From Verrucomicrobiota bacterium (GTDB taxonomy: Bacteria; Verrucomicrobiota; Verrucomicrobiia; Limisphaerales; JADJPG01): DNA of 64,000 nt. The stretch spans positions 234,639-298,638 of the forward strand of contig JADJPG010000001.1 in the NCBI GenBank assembly GCA_016713365.1. Reading direction: 5' to 3'. The notes under the pieces were generated by a model. It did no database searches and was not told where the DNA came from. It was given only the letters and a program-made list of their open reading frames with translations. Within the stretch, counting starts at the first letter, position 1; each line of letters opens with the position of its first letter. Made by a program: the position numbers and the translations under genes. Positions 36,124-45,765 of this stretch are shown here, in pieces.

Positions 36124-39100
36124 TTAGCGGCCCCGTCCAGGCGTTGCCGGGCCGCTCACGCGCAGGAGGCGAACCACGTTCGGCTCGACACTGAAGGCGA
36201 CGGCGTCGCCGGCGGGAGAAAACGCGATCTTGCCGTCCGCTTCCGGGGCATTCATCGAGAAGACCTCGCGCAAGGTCGCCAGGTGCCAGAGGTTGATCGA
36301 CTGGGCGATGCCAACGGATGCCAGCAACCGGCCATCCGGCGAGAAGGAAACCCCGGACGCCTCCTCGAAGTAGCGCACCAGCTCGCCTTTCAAGCGGCCG
36401 TCATTGGTATCCCAGAGCCGGATGACCCGGTCGACGCCCGCGCTGGCGAGCGTCTGGCCGTCGGGCGAGAAGTCGAGGCCTTTCACTTCCTCCGTGTGCC
36501 GGTTCAATTCCGTGGTCCGGCCGGACGGCAGATGATGAAGCCAGATCGTGTAGGGGGACGTCACCGTGTAGGCAAAGTAATCGCCGCGTGGGCTCAGGCT
36601 CAGCGCGAGGAGCGTGCCCTTGACCGGTCGCGGTATGACGGCGAGCTGTTTTCCATCCGCGACGTTCCACGCCACTGAATCGTGATCGTAGGTGATGACA
36701 AGAGTGGTTCCGTCCTGCGACATCGCAAAGCCCCGGCCGTCGGTGCGTTTGGAGAAATTCTCCAGAGTGGAACCTTTCTCGAGCGTCTTGGAAGCCGATC
36801 GCCACTGTTCGAGTTCGCCGGTGTTGTCATTCAAGAGCACGACGTCTTCGCCGTTGACGCCGAAGCCAGCGACCCAGCGACTGTGAAACTCTTCGATCGT
36901 TTTGCCCGTCTCAATCTCGCGGAGCGCCACCATGGCTCGCGAACGCGGAGAATCGTTCAAGGTCAACATTCGGTTACCGCTCCGGGAGAATTGCGGCTGC
37001 CAATGCTTGCGGCTGGGAATGCTCCGGATCCCGGACGCGGGCTGGGCTGGCCAGAGGTGCAGAGTCATGTCCTTGCTTGCTGTCACCAGTCGTTTGTCGT
37101 CACGGCTCCAGGCCACATCCCACACTTCGTCATCGTGTCCGTCGAGAACCGTGGCGCGATCGGGCGTTTCCAGATTCCGAATCTGCAGTGTGCGATCGGA
37201 ACCGCTGGTGACGATGCGGCGGCTGTCCGGCGAGAACGCAATTCCCCAAACCTTGAACTGATGTCCGCCCAGCACCAGCGGCGAGGTGAGGTCGCCCTGC
37301 AGATTCCAAACGCGAGCGCCCATGTTGAAGCCGGCGGCCGCGAGGCGTTTGCCGTCGGGCGAGAACGCAATGGACCACGGCGAATCCACGGTGCTGAGCT
37401 GGCGCGTTTCGCCGGTGTTCAGATTCCACAGAAAGATGTTCGTGCGTTCCCCGCCTCCGGCGAGCCACTGCCCGTCGGGCGACAAGGCAACGCGCCGAAC
37501 CGCCGCGTTGGTTTCGAACAACACGCGGCGCGTGCGCCAGTCCCAGACTGTGACGCCGCGGCTGGCCTTGAAGAAACGAAACGGCGTCGACATCGATGCC
37601 GCGAGCCGCGAGCCGTCACCGGATAACGCAGCGTTCGCTCCATTCAACGGCACGCCTGCCGGCTGTCCGTCGCGAGTCCAGAAATGCACTTTGCCGTCCG
37701 CGCCGGCGCTCACGACTTGCTGTCCGTCCGGCGTGAAGGCAACCGACCAGACGACTGTGCCGTGGGCTTTCACGTTCCTGATCGAACTGCCCGAGCGCAG
37801 ATCCCAGAAGTGCAGCGTGGCGTCCATGCCGCCGGAGACAGCGCGTTCGCCGTCCGGAGAAATCGCGACGCACGTGACGGTGGCGGTGTGGCCCGTCAGC
37901 ACCGCCGTATGCTGGCCTTTGCACAACTCCTGAAGCAGATGCCATTCGAAACCGCGGAGATCGGCCTGGCCCTGGCGGGGAATCTGGGCGGCGAGAACCC
38001 GCCGGGCGAGACCGAGATCGTGTCCCCCCAGCGCCTGGGAGGCGACTTGAAGATCCGCCGCGTAGCGTTCGACGTCGTGCTGAAACGCGTTCTGCTCCGC
38101 GCGCTTCCATTGCACGGAAATGCCGACGACTCCGGCGACCAGGGCGACCAGCAGGGCGACCATCGTCGCGGCCAGCGCGGGACGGCGGCGGCACCAGCGA
38201 AACGCATGCTCCATTCCCGAGACTGGCCGCGCTTGAACGGGTTCGCCGCGGAGCCAGCGCTCCAGTTCATCCGCGAGCGTCTCGGCGGATGAGTAGCGTC
38301 GCTGCGGATCTTTGCTGAGGCATTTCAGGCAGACGGTGCGCAGGTCTGGGTTCGGCAGTGAAGTCGTGTCCGGTTCATCCTCCGCGATCCTTCGGAGCAG
38401 GCTGGGAATATTTCCGGCGGCGAACGGCGGTTTGCCAGTGAGCAGTTCGTAGAGAATGGCGCCCAGGCCGTAGATGTCGGTGGCGGTAGTCAGATTCTTC
38501 GTGTCGCCTGCCGCCTGCTCCGGAGACATGTAGGCGGGACTGCCGATGACGTCGGTGCTGAGCGTGAGACTGCTCTCGCGATCTTCAAACTTGGCGAGGC
38601 CGAAGTCCGCGACATACGGCCGACCGCCGGCATCGATCAGAATGTTGTGCGGCTTGAGATCGCGATGCTGAATGCCGCGTTGATGCGCGTAGTGAACCGC
38701 GCGGGCGATTTGCACGACCAGAGTCACGTGATGCGTGACGCGTGATGCGTTGTCTCCACCGCTGGACTTCAATTCCCCGTCGGCCACGCTGCCGCGCTCG
38801 GCGAGTTTCATCGTGAAGTACGGCTGTCCTTGAATGGAGCCGACTTCGTACACCGGCAGAATGCTCGGATGATCCAGGGCCGCGACGGCCTCTGCTTCCT
38901 GCCGGAAGCGCTGGAGTTGCACGGAGGAGGAGAGTCGCGACGGATGCAGCATCTTCAGCGCGACGGTGCGGTTCAGGCTGAGATGGCGGGCTTCGTAGAC
39001 AACGCCCATGCCGCCGCGACCGAGTTCGCGCACGAGTTCGTAATCGCCGAAGAGGCGGTTGGCAGGATGGGGAGACGGCGCGGATTCCGCCGGAGATTCT

Positions 39101-39210
39101 CCGTCCGCGCTGCTCAACGTGAACCGCAACATGCATCGCGGGCAGAGGCCTCGGAGCGAGCCCGGCATGGGGCTCTGGCATGAGGGACACAGTGATGATT
39201 TTACAGCCAT
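36124..39210 (-). CDS. Membrane Ser/Thr protein kinase with C-terminal WD40 propellers
   Basis: 1028 aa. An N-terminal zinc ribbon (C8, C11, C23, C26) is followed by a Hanks-type kinase (about 55-330): GRGGMGVVYEA, Lys86 in VALK, HRDLKPHN with Asp184, DFG Asp202, GSPAYMSPEQ. A membrane helix lies at about 344-367, then about ten or more WD40 repeats (GHTATVTCVAISPDG, GHDDEVWDVAWSRDD, HTEEVKGLDFSPDG) making probably two extracytoplasmic propellers. All catalytic residues are present. A 7-bp tandem repeat sits in-frame in the kinase lobe (see 38727). It lies 78 bp after the FG-GAP/TolB gene and may close that transcription unit. Confidence 0.93.
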   Translation of the reverse strand: MAVKSSLCPSCQSPMPGSLRGLCPRCMLRFTLSSADGESPAESAPSPHPANRLFGDYELVRELGRGGMGVVYEARHLSLNRTVALKMLHPSRLSSSVQLQRFRQEAEAVAALDHPSILPVYEVGSIQGQPYFTMKLAERGSVADGELKSSGGDNASRVTHHVTLVVQIARAVHYAHQRGIQHRDLKPHNILIDAGGRPYVADFGLAKFEDRESSLTLSTDVIGSPAYMSPEQAAGDTKNLTTATDIYGLGAILYELLTGKPPFAAGNIPSLLRRIAEDEPDTTSLPNPDLRTVCLKCLSKDPQRRYSSAETLADELERWLRGEPVQARPVSGMEHAFRWCRRRPALAATMVALLVALVAGVVGISVQWKRAEQNAFQHDVERYAADLQVASQALGGHDLGLARRVLAAQIPRQGQADLRGFEWHLLQELCKGQHTAVLTGHTATVTCVAISPDGERAVSGGMDATLHFWDLRSGSSIRNVKAHGTVVWSVAFTPDGQQVVSAGADGKVHFWTRDGQPAGVPLNGANAALSGDGSRLAASMSTPFRFFKASRGVTVWDWRTRRVLFETNAAVRRVALSPDGQWLAGGGERTNIFLWNLNTGETRQLSTVDSPWSIAFSPDGKRLAAAGFNMGARVWNLQGDLTSPLVLGGHQFKVWGIAFSPDSRRIVTSGSDRTLQIRNLETPDRATVLDGHDDEVWDVAWSRDDKRLVTASKDMTLHLWPAQPASGIRSIPSRKHWQPQFSRSGNRMLTLNDSPRSRAMVALREIETGKTIEEFHSRWVAGFGVNGEDVVLLNDNTGELEQWRSASKTLEKGSTLENFSKRTDGRGFAMSQDGTTLVITYDHDSVAWNVADGKQLAVIPRPVKGTLLALSLSPRGDYFAYTVTSPYTIWLHHLPSGRTTELNRHTEEVKGLDFSPDGQTLASAGVDRVIRLWDTNDGRLKGELVRYFEEASGVSFSPDGRLLASVGIAQSINLWHLATLREVFSMNAPEADGKIAFSPAGDAVAFSVEPNVVRLLRVSGPATPGRGR
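38727..38750 (+). repeat. Heptamer tandem repeat inside the kinase gene
   Basis: CGTGATG CGTGACG CGTGATG CGT, three 7-bp units plus three bases, one mismatch. Read on the coding strand it encodes part of the loop ASRVTHHVTL between the hinge and the catalytic loop of the Ser/Thr kinase. Three units give 21 bp, so the frame is kept. Confidence 0.7.
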
Positions 39211-39288
39211 GAGCGAGATGGAGGACGCGACGTGACTCGCGCGAATGGCTCGGCAACAACACGGTGCTTTGTGTTCGTCACGCGATGC

Positions 39289-42153
39289 TCACGGCCGCAC
39301 GAGGCGGAAGAACCCCATGTCGGCCAGGATGGAATCCGGAAAGCGGACTTCATTGAAGTTGCCGCTGATAGTGTAGGGTCCATCGAACCGAATCCACACT
39401 GAAGCGGGCTGAAGTTCCGAAGTCCCTTCCAGCACGTATCCGGAAGCATCCTTGTCCCAGAAGACGACGACATCATCCGCGTCCTGCCGGATTCTCAACA
39501 CGGGCGGTGCGATACGAACGCGGATGGAACCGGCAATGTCGATCGCGTCGCCAAAGGTGGTGGGCAGCCGGATCGGCATGCCGACGCATTCGGTCGCGTC
39601 CGGACTGAGAGGAATGATCCACAGACCGTTCACGCCACCGATGCTGCCGGCGCCGATCAGAGCGTCACCTTCGGGCGACCACAGTGCGCCGAACGGGAAG
39701 CCATTGGTCGCGTCCATGAATCCGGTGATCTGGCTGAGCCCGGAACCATCAGCGCGGAGCGTGTAGAGATTCTGTCCGAAGCCCGTTCCGGATCGAACGT
39801 CAGCGAGGGACAGACGGTTGCCGTCCTGGGACCAGTTCGGCCACGCGGGACCGGTGATGCCGAGGGTATAGCGATCGCGAGAGGTGCCGGAGGGATCGCT
39901 CTGGTAAAGGCCACGGTTGGGAGCAGTGTTGAGATTGTGGAACGCCAGCCGTCCATCGAAGGGATTCACGACTGGCGCGTCATCGAAGCAGTCGTTGCCC
40001 ATCGGGAGATCGGTCACCATCCCGTCGAGATCGATCTTCAAGATCATGCATTCGTAGTCGAACACGAGGCCGGAGCTGTCATTGAGCCAGTCGTAGTGAA
40101 CGACGAAGTTTGGATTGGTGAACAGCCGGCGTTCCTCGCCCGTCATCAGATCGCGGAGCCACAGATTACCCAGCGACAGGAACGGCGCGCCTTCGCGGGT
40201 GAACGCCAGCCAGCGACAGTCCGGCGATACTCGTGGCCGAGTTCCTTCGGTGATGAACATGTCGCGGGTGCCATCGAGATGGATCGCCCACACGCTTCCG
40301 GTGGAACCGGACTGGCGTCCGTAGAAGATCGTTCCGGTGGTCGAGATCTGGAAGCCGCCGCCATTGGTGCCGCCGTTCGAATTCGTCGTGCCGCCGCTGA
40401 TGTTGTTGGTATCGAGCAACGGCGGCAGCGTGCCGCCGGAGATGGTGTAGGCGGCCTGGAGAACGGAGCCACGCTCGCCGGACTGCGTCTGGCCGTAGTA
40501 GGCGATGGTGACGTTGTTGCTGATGCGAAGGGGCGAAACGTATTCGGTCCAGGCCGAGCCGTTGATGCGATAGTAAGCGGTGTCGAGTGGGTTCACCTTG
40601 CTGAGTGAAACATCGATGGCGGTCGAGTAGGCGCCGGGTGCCGGGGAGATGTTGATGCGCGACGGATCAGCAGCGCGCGGTGCGGAATAGCTGAAGAGCG
40701 AGATGGCCGGGTGATACTGGTTTGCGAGCCCGAAGACCGTTCCCGATGGCGGCGCGCCGAGGGTGTTGGTCGTGGCGCCGCCCAATCCGGTGGTGGTTCC
40801 CTGATCCACCTCCGCTCGCACGCGCACAGTGCCCGGCAGTCCGCTCAAGGCGGTCGTCCAACCGCCGCCGTTCAGCGAGGCGATGAAGCCCGCGCGAGCG
40901 TTGACGAACGGTTCGGTGGTGAAGAGCCAGACGTTGGCGCGCGTTCCGGCGGTGCTGGGCGCGGACAAGGTGCTGGTGCTGCTTTGCACGTAGCCGGTGT
41001 TGTTCTTCGTGAAGACCTGGGCCTGCGCGGAGGAGAACGTGTTCGACACTCCCATGAGCAAAGCGAACCGGCCAATGCCGAGTGGCACCGCGCCGTTCAC
41101 CACGTTGCCGCTGGCGCCGAGACCGAGTCCGTAGGCGACTTGCAGCGTTCCTCCGGTGGACGGAGGACGCAGTCCGGAAACCACGCCGTCGCCGAAGCGA
41201 ATGATGGCGACGCCATTGGTGCCTTCGTCGAAGTAGTACATTTTTTCCACCGCCGAGGGAAAACTGGTGACCATGGGAGCGCCGAACCCGATGCCGCTCC
41301 CGCTGTTCATCAGCGCCTGGACGGTGACGTTGGACTCTCCGGGAACATAGAACAGCACCTGGGCGTAGGTCTGGTTGTAAAAGCGGCCGGCGACAAACTC
41401 GGTGCCGGCGGGCAACAGCGTTCGAGTGAGCACGGGCGTGCTGGTGTTCGTGTAGGCGTAGGCCAGGAAGGTATCATTGCTCCCGCGCCGCATCGCGGCC
41501 AGCAGCGTCACATCGTTGTTGCTCCTCTGAAATTGAGTCGCGCTTTCCAGAGTGCCTTCGGACGCGATCTGATCCTGGAAGAACGCCTGGCCATCCAGAA
41601 TCGAATAACTCAACAGGTCGAGCAGTGTGAGGCCCGGATCGTGGGTGCCGGTCGCGAGCCAATCGGTGCTGAGCCCGGGAATGGCGGTGCCGTACGGATT
41701 TTCCAGCCCGACCATCATCGAGAGATCGGCGTGTGGCGGATGGATGACGATCGGCGCCGTGACGACGCCAGGCGTGGAAAGATCGATCAGGTGAACGCGA
41801 TTGAAATCTGGCGAGGTGACGGCAATGGCGTCGCGGTTGGCTTGCAGGAATCCACCCACGGCCATGCTGCTGGCGTGCGGAACTCGAGTGGGCACGGGCG
41901 CCGCCCACGTCAGCGTTCCGTTCGCCGCCTGATACCCCACGCGGACGTTGCCGGTGGCCTTGTCGAGCACGATGGCGTCGAGACGTCCGTCGCCGTTGCA
42001 ATCGCCCGAGGCGAGAAGTTCCGTCGCCGTTTCGAAAACGGTGGCTGCCGCCGCGCTCGTCATCGCCAGGAGCAAGCCCGCCAGCACGTCAGCGGCGCGT
42101 CGTGAAAACGTATTGCGGCGAACCGCTCGGCTTTGATTGAAAGAGGTCTTCAT
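39289..42153 (-). CDS. Exported FG-GAP/TolB-like propeller protein
   Basis: 954 aa. A signal peptide (residues about 15-35, VLAGLLLAMTSAAAA) precedes an FG-GAP/VCBS-like start (LLASGDCNGDGRLDAIVLD) with more beta repeats, a chitobiase-like beta domain (YYRINGSAWTEYVSP), and a TolB/PD40-like propeller (RPRVSPDCRWLAFTREG, WSQDGNRLSLADVRSG, WSPEGDALIGAG). It ends in the shared C-terminal module (DDVVVFWDKDASGYVLEGTSE ... FFRLVRP). ATG 42153 is set by the signal peptide; it is 10 bp after the FnIII giant's stop. Probably surface or periplasmic. Ligand unknown. Confidence 0.75.
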   Translation of the reverse strand: MKTSFNQSRAVRRNTFSRRAADVLAGLLLAMTSAAAATVFETATELLASGDCNGDGRLDAIVLDKATGNVRVGYQAANGTLTWAAPVPTRVPHASSMAVGGFLQANRDAIAVTSPDFNRVHLIDLSTPGVVTAPIVIHPPHADLSMMVGLENPYGTAIPGLSTDWLATGTHDPGLTLLDLLSYSILDGQAFFQDQIASEGTLESATQFQRSNNDVTLLAAMRRGSNDTFLAYAYTNTSTPVLTRTLLPAGTEFVAGRFYNQTYAQVLFYVPGESNVTVQALMNSGSGIGFGAPMVTSFPSAVEKMYYFDEGTNGVAIIRFGDGVVSGLRPPSTGGTLQVAYGLGLGASGNVVNGAVPLGIGRFALLMGVSNTFSSAQAQVFTKNNTGYVQSSTSTLSAPSTAGTRANVWLFTTEPFVNARAGFIASLNGGGWTTALSGLPGTVRVRAEVDQGTTTGLGGATTNTLGAPPSGTVFGLANQYHPAISLFSYSAPRAADPSRINISPAPGAYSTAIDVSLSKVNPLDTAYYRINGSAWTEYVSPLRISNNVTIAYYGQTQSGERGSVLQAAYTISGGTLPPLLDTNNISGGTTNSNGGTNGGGFQISTTGTIFYGRQSGSTGSVWAIHLDGTRDMFITEGTRPRVSPDCRWLAFTREGAPFLSLGNLWLRDLMTGEERRLFTNPNFVVHYDWLNDSSGLVFDYECMILKIDLDGMVTDLPMGNDCFDDAPVVNPFDGRLAFHNLNTAPNRGLYQSDPSGTSRDRYTLGITGPAWPNWSQDGNRLSLADVRSGTGFGQNLYTLRADGSGLSQITGFMDATNGFPFGALWSPEGDALIGAGSIGGVNGLWIIPLSPDATECVGMPIRLPTTFGDAIDIAGSIRVRIAPPVLRIRQDADDVVVFWDKDASGYVLEGTSELQPASVWIRFDGPYTISGNFNEVRFPDSILADMGFFRLVRP

Positions 42154-42163
42154 CGCGTCATTT

Positions 42164-45100
42164 TCACAGGCTGCCCAGGGGGATTTCGACTTCGCCCGCC
42201 GGGATGATGTAGTCGACTTCGCGGTTGGCTTTGAAGCGAACGACGAAGTAGCGGTAGCGCGCACCGAGCAGCACTGGCTGCTGGTCGCGGAGATAGAGGT
42301 AACCCGCGCCATCGGGGTACTCCGGCCCAAACTCGAATTGCTTGGCGATCAACCGATCGGTGATGACGAACGTGGTGAAATCCTGCACTAGGTTCAAGCG
42401 TGCCCAAGGCAGCCGCTCAATCATCGGACTGACCTGCATGATGTCTCCTGAGACTTTTGGAAAAAGCGAATTGGTCATCTGCTGGCGGTAAACCACGATG
42501 GGCAGCAGGAGCTCGCCGGAACGCCCGGGATTGGGAGTCTGTCGCTTGAAAATGTAGCTGTTGGGATCGGCGTTTTCACCCGGGCGTCGAAAGTAAGTCA
42601 CGTAGTTGGTCTTGCCGACTGTTTCACTTTCATCAAGCGCCCCTGGCAGTTCACCAATGCGGATGCCGACCGGGTAACGACGATCTCTGAGCCGGCCATC
42701 CACACTGTTGGTGAACAGCTTTGCCACTACGCGAAAATCGAATGCTTCCACCTCCGGCAGCGGACGCGCCGGCCACGGAACCAGTTCCACCGGGGGCGGT
42801 GTCTTCCACGTGAAGTCCCAGGACGTCGACAGATCGCTCTCGCCGCCTTGCTCATCGAGGGCTTGCACCGAGATCTGGTAGGGGGTGTCGGCGTAGACAT
42901 TGGCCACGAGGTTGAACTGCGGTCCGGGACCGAATCCGGCGCTGATGCTTGGAGTCAGTTTCACCTCGTTGTAGTTCACGACATCACGCAGCGCGAAGGT
43001 GCTGACCTGATTCTTGATTCCGCTGTAGTAGCCGGTGACCGCCTTGGTCAGATCAAACTTCAACTCGGCACTGAACAAACCACCACTGCCGCCCGTCGGC
43101 GCGCCTGGTCCGGTCTTGATGTAAACGCGGAAGCGATGAACGCCGGCCGTCGGACAGAACCAGTTCAACGCGACCTGTGGCGAAGCCGGTGTCCCGACCG
43201 CTTGTGGTTCGGCGAGAGTGGGCGCGGGCGGCTTCGGCGGTTTCACTTCTTTGCAGCCCAGCGCGGCCATCGGACTGGGGTTGCCGTGCTCGTCGAGCAG
43301 TTGCAGGAAGTAACACAGGCGCGATGCCGCGGCCGGCATTGTGTCGTCCTTGCGCGCGATCCGGCGCAGGGGCAGCAGCGGGTTGTGCCGGATGGCGCCT
43401 TGCGAAATGAGCGTAAACGGTCCGTCGTTCACCGTGCGATACAGCCGGTATTCCCGCGTGCGCGGAGTGGTGGTGAACTCGATCTGCAACGGAGCGACCC
43501 GGTTATTTATGGCTGCTGACGTGATGTGTTGCACGCAGTCGGCTTCGTCCGGGAGAGAAACGATGCAGCCGCGAAACGCCGGGAGCGGGGCGATGAGACA
43601 TTCCGGATACGAAACCGAATACACGCCATTGGCGTCCGGGAACGCGACCGCCACGTCCACCCACACGCCGCTGTTCGGGCCGTTACTCGCGGCCTGCACG
43701 AGCACCGGCAACGTGCGCGTGTGATCGAAACGCATCGTCACCGTTCCGCTCTCGTCCGAGACAGGACCGAGCGCCGGGGCGCAGAAGTCATTCGCGCCAC
43801 CGCCCGCGGCCGGCAGCAGCGGATCGAGATTGCTCATCGCGGTCAGCAGCAGCTGTCCGGCGAGGAACCCGATGTTCCAATACTCGTCGCCGGCCGGCGT
43901 GGAGTTGTTGAAGAACGCGGGACGCGACACGGCGCCGTAGTAGTTCCCCACGGTGCAGGCGATGGAAACCGATGCCGCGCCGAGATCGCTGGCCGGCGTG
44001 TAGTCCACCTCCACGGTGTCGCCACCGGGCGGGAAGTAGACCGGTCCGAGCATCGTGACGCCCACGTTACTGTTGGTGATCGCGAACTGAACCCACGCGA
44101 TGCCGGGGTCGCGGCGGACACACGCGAGCTTGTAGTTGTACCGGTCGCGGGCCTCTTCCGGCACGGGCTGCACGTTGAAACTGTTGTAACGCACCGCTGG
44201 CGTGCCGCAGCTGCCGCGCACCGTGCCGGTGCCCGCGGCCGGTCCTTCGCGAACCCGCAACACGGCGGACACCGGCGGGCTGTGCGGCGACGGGAGCGGA
44301 TCGCACGCGGCGATGCTGACGGCGCGGACGGTGTACCAGTAATTGCTCAATCCCGGCGTGACCGGCGCGGTCAGGCCGTTGTCGAGATACGAATTCGAGT
44401 TGGTGCCTGCGGAGTGCGGCACGATGCCGATTCGGTTCAGGTCGGACGGAAGATCAGCGCGCAAGGCGTCGCCCGGGTTCGGCCAGCGATAGATCCAGTA
44501 TTGAGTGGCTTGTTCGCTGGCGTTCGTTCGTTGCAGCCAGGTCACGCGGATGCGTTGCACGTTGGTGTTCGCGCCGCCCGGTAGCGGGAGCACTTGCACG
44601 ACATCGCGCGCGCTGAGGTCGATGGGCGCGAGTGGTGGAATGCGACGGCAGGCACGGCCAAGGCCGCCCGGCGAAACCAGCCCGTCCCGACTCAGGACAT
44701 CGCGCGCGGTGATGAAGTAGTAGAATTCTGCTCCGTCCGCGAACTCCACTCCGCCTGACTGGCGACGACCGTTGTTGTCCGTGATGAAGACCGATTCCCG
44801 ATCCGCCGGATCATCTGCCGCCCCCGCGCCGGAACCAGCGGAGAAATCCCGCGTGGTGACAACCGGCCCCTGATTGATCCTTCGGAACGCCGGGTTCGCA
44901 TAGATCTGCGCCACGGTGGGCGGCGTGACGTGGAAGTTCGCGCTCTCGGCAGTCGCGCGCGGCAGACGCCAGACGTTGAATCCGTAGCCGAGCAGCGAGA
45001 GCCGGCGCAGGGCGTCGGGCGTGCCCCAGCGCAATCGCACCAGCAGATGATCATCTGGATGATTTGTGACGACCTGGAATGGACGTCCGGGCGCTGGAAG

Positions 45101-45763
45101 GACAACGGGAGAACCCGGAACAATGGTGACGCGACCGACGACGTTACCAGCGACGCCGGTCAACGCATTTACTTCGCGCACTTCGTAGGTGGTCGTGACC
45201 GCGGAAGCCTCGGCGAAGGCCTGGCCCAGGCACATGCGCAGTCCGGGATTGGCGACCGTGAGCAACGCCAGCGCGGCCGCGGACGTCGCATTCGTCTCCG
45301 CATTCTTGAACAGCGTGAGGACTTTCTGCGGGAGCGGCTGGTTCGTGATGCCTGGCACGCGGCGCAGCAGCATGTTGATGCCATCCGAAAGGCCATTGAG
45401 ATCCTGGCCGAGCGACGTGGATTGAGTGAGCAACGTGTTGACCGCCGCGGCATCCGTCTGACGGAAGATGGTTCCGCGCAGCGAATAGGTGCTGGCGCTG
45501 GAGGCGTCGCCGGGTTTGCCGTAGACTGAGAAGCGTTTGCCGCGAACGAGCGCCGCATCCGCCGCGCCCACGAGGACGAAACACCAGTCCTGGCTGGCGG
45601 GACTGCGGTACGTGGTGCCGACCGTGAAGATCAGGTCGTCCACCGGCGTTTGCGCGCGGGTGGCTTGCGGTGCGAGCAACGCGACCAGAAGCGCGAGCGC
45701 CGTCCAACGGGGATGGATGCGACGGGCAATGAATTTCATGAGGCTGGAGGAAATGGTTTTCAT
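42164..45763 (-). CDS. Giant exported FnIII-type protein
   Basis: 1199 aa. A signal peptide (about residues 10-35, ending PQATRAQ) is followed by a novel N-terminal region (DDLIFTVGTTYRSPASQDWCFVLVG), then several fibronectin-III-like domains (IDLSARDVVQVLPLPGG, IEFTTTPRTREYRLYRTVNDGPF, PPKPPAPTLAEPQAVG). It ends in a beta-rich tail (YRYFVVRFKANREVDYI) without the module found in its neighbours. The ATG lies 2 bp after the stop of the LamG giant, with CTGAAG as ribosome site inside that stop, so the two are coupled. No enzymatic motif. Function unknown. Confidence 0.75.
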   Translation of the reverse strand: MKTISSSLMKFIARRIHPRWTALALLVALLAPQATRAQTPVDDLIFTVGTTYRSPASQDWCFVLVGAADAALVRGKRFSVYGKPGDASSASTYSLRGTIFRQTDAAAVNTLLTQSTSLGQDLNGLSDGINMLLRRVPGITNQPLPQKVLTLFKNAETNATSAAALALLTVANPGLRMCLGQAFAEASAVTTTYEVREVNALTGVAGNVVGRVTIVPGSPVVLPAPGRPFQVVTNHPDDHLLVRLRWGTPDALRRLSLLGYGFNVWRLPRATAESANFHVTPPTVAQIYANPAFRRINQGPVVTTRDFSAGSGAGAADDPADRESVFITDNNGRRQSGGVEFADGAEFYYFITARDVLSRDGLVSPGGLGRACRRIPPLAPIDLSARDVVQVLPLPGGANTNVQRIRVTWLQRTNASEQATQYWIYRWPNPGDALRADLPSDLNRIGIVPHSAGTNSNSYLDNGLTAPVTPGLSNYWYTVRAVSIAACDPLPSPHSPPVSAVLRVREGPAAGTGTVRGSCGTPAVRYNSFNVQPVPEEARDRYNYKLACVRRDPGIAWVQFAITNSNVGVTMLGPVYFPPGGDTVEVDYTPASDLGAASVSIACTVGNYYGAVSRPAFFNNSTPAGDEYWNIGFLAGQLLLTAMSNLDPLLPAAGGGANDFCAPALGPVSDESGTVTMRFDHTRTLPVLVQAASNGPNSGVWVDVAVAFPDANGVYSVSYPECLIAPLPAFRGCIVSLPDEADCVQHITSAAINNRVAPLQIEFTTTPRTREYRLYRTVNDGPFTLISQGAIRHNPLLPLRRIARKDDTMPAAASRLCYFLQLLDEHGNPSPMAALGCKEVKPPKPPAPTLAEPQAVGTPASPQVALNWFCPTAGVHRFRVYIKTGPGAPTGGSGGLFSAELKFDLTKAVTGYYSGIKNQVSTFALRDVVNYNEVKLTPSISAGFGPGPQFNLVANVYADTPYQISVQALDEQGGESDLSTSWDFTWKTPPPVELVPWPARPLPEVEAFDFRVVAKLFTNSVDGRLRDRRYPVGIRIGELPGALDESETVGKTNYVTYFRRPGENADPNSYIFKRQTPNPGRSGELLLPIVVYRQQMTNSLFPKVSGDIMQVSPMIERLPWARLNLVQDFTTFVITDRLIAKQFEFGPEYPDGAGYLYLRDQQPVLLGARYRYFVVRFKANREVDYIIPAGEVEIPLGSL

Positions 45764-45765
45764 CT

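Noticed and set aside
38727..38750. Short tandem repeat as a CRISPR-like array
   Set aside because: Units are 7 bp with no spacers and lie in a coding region.
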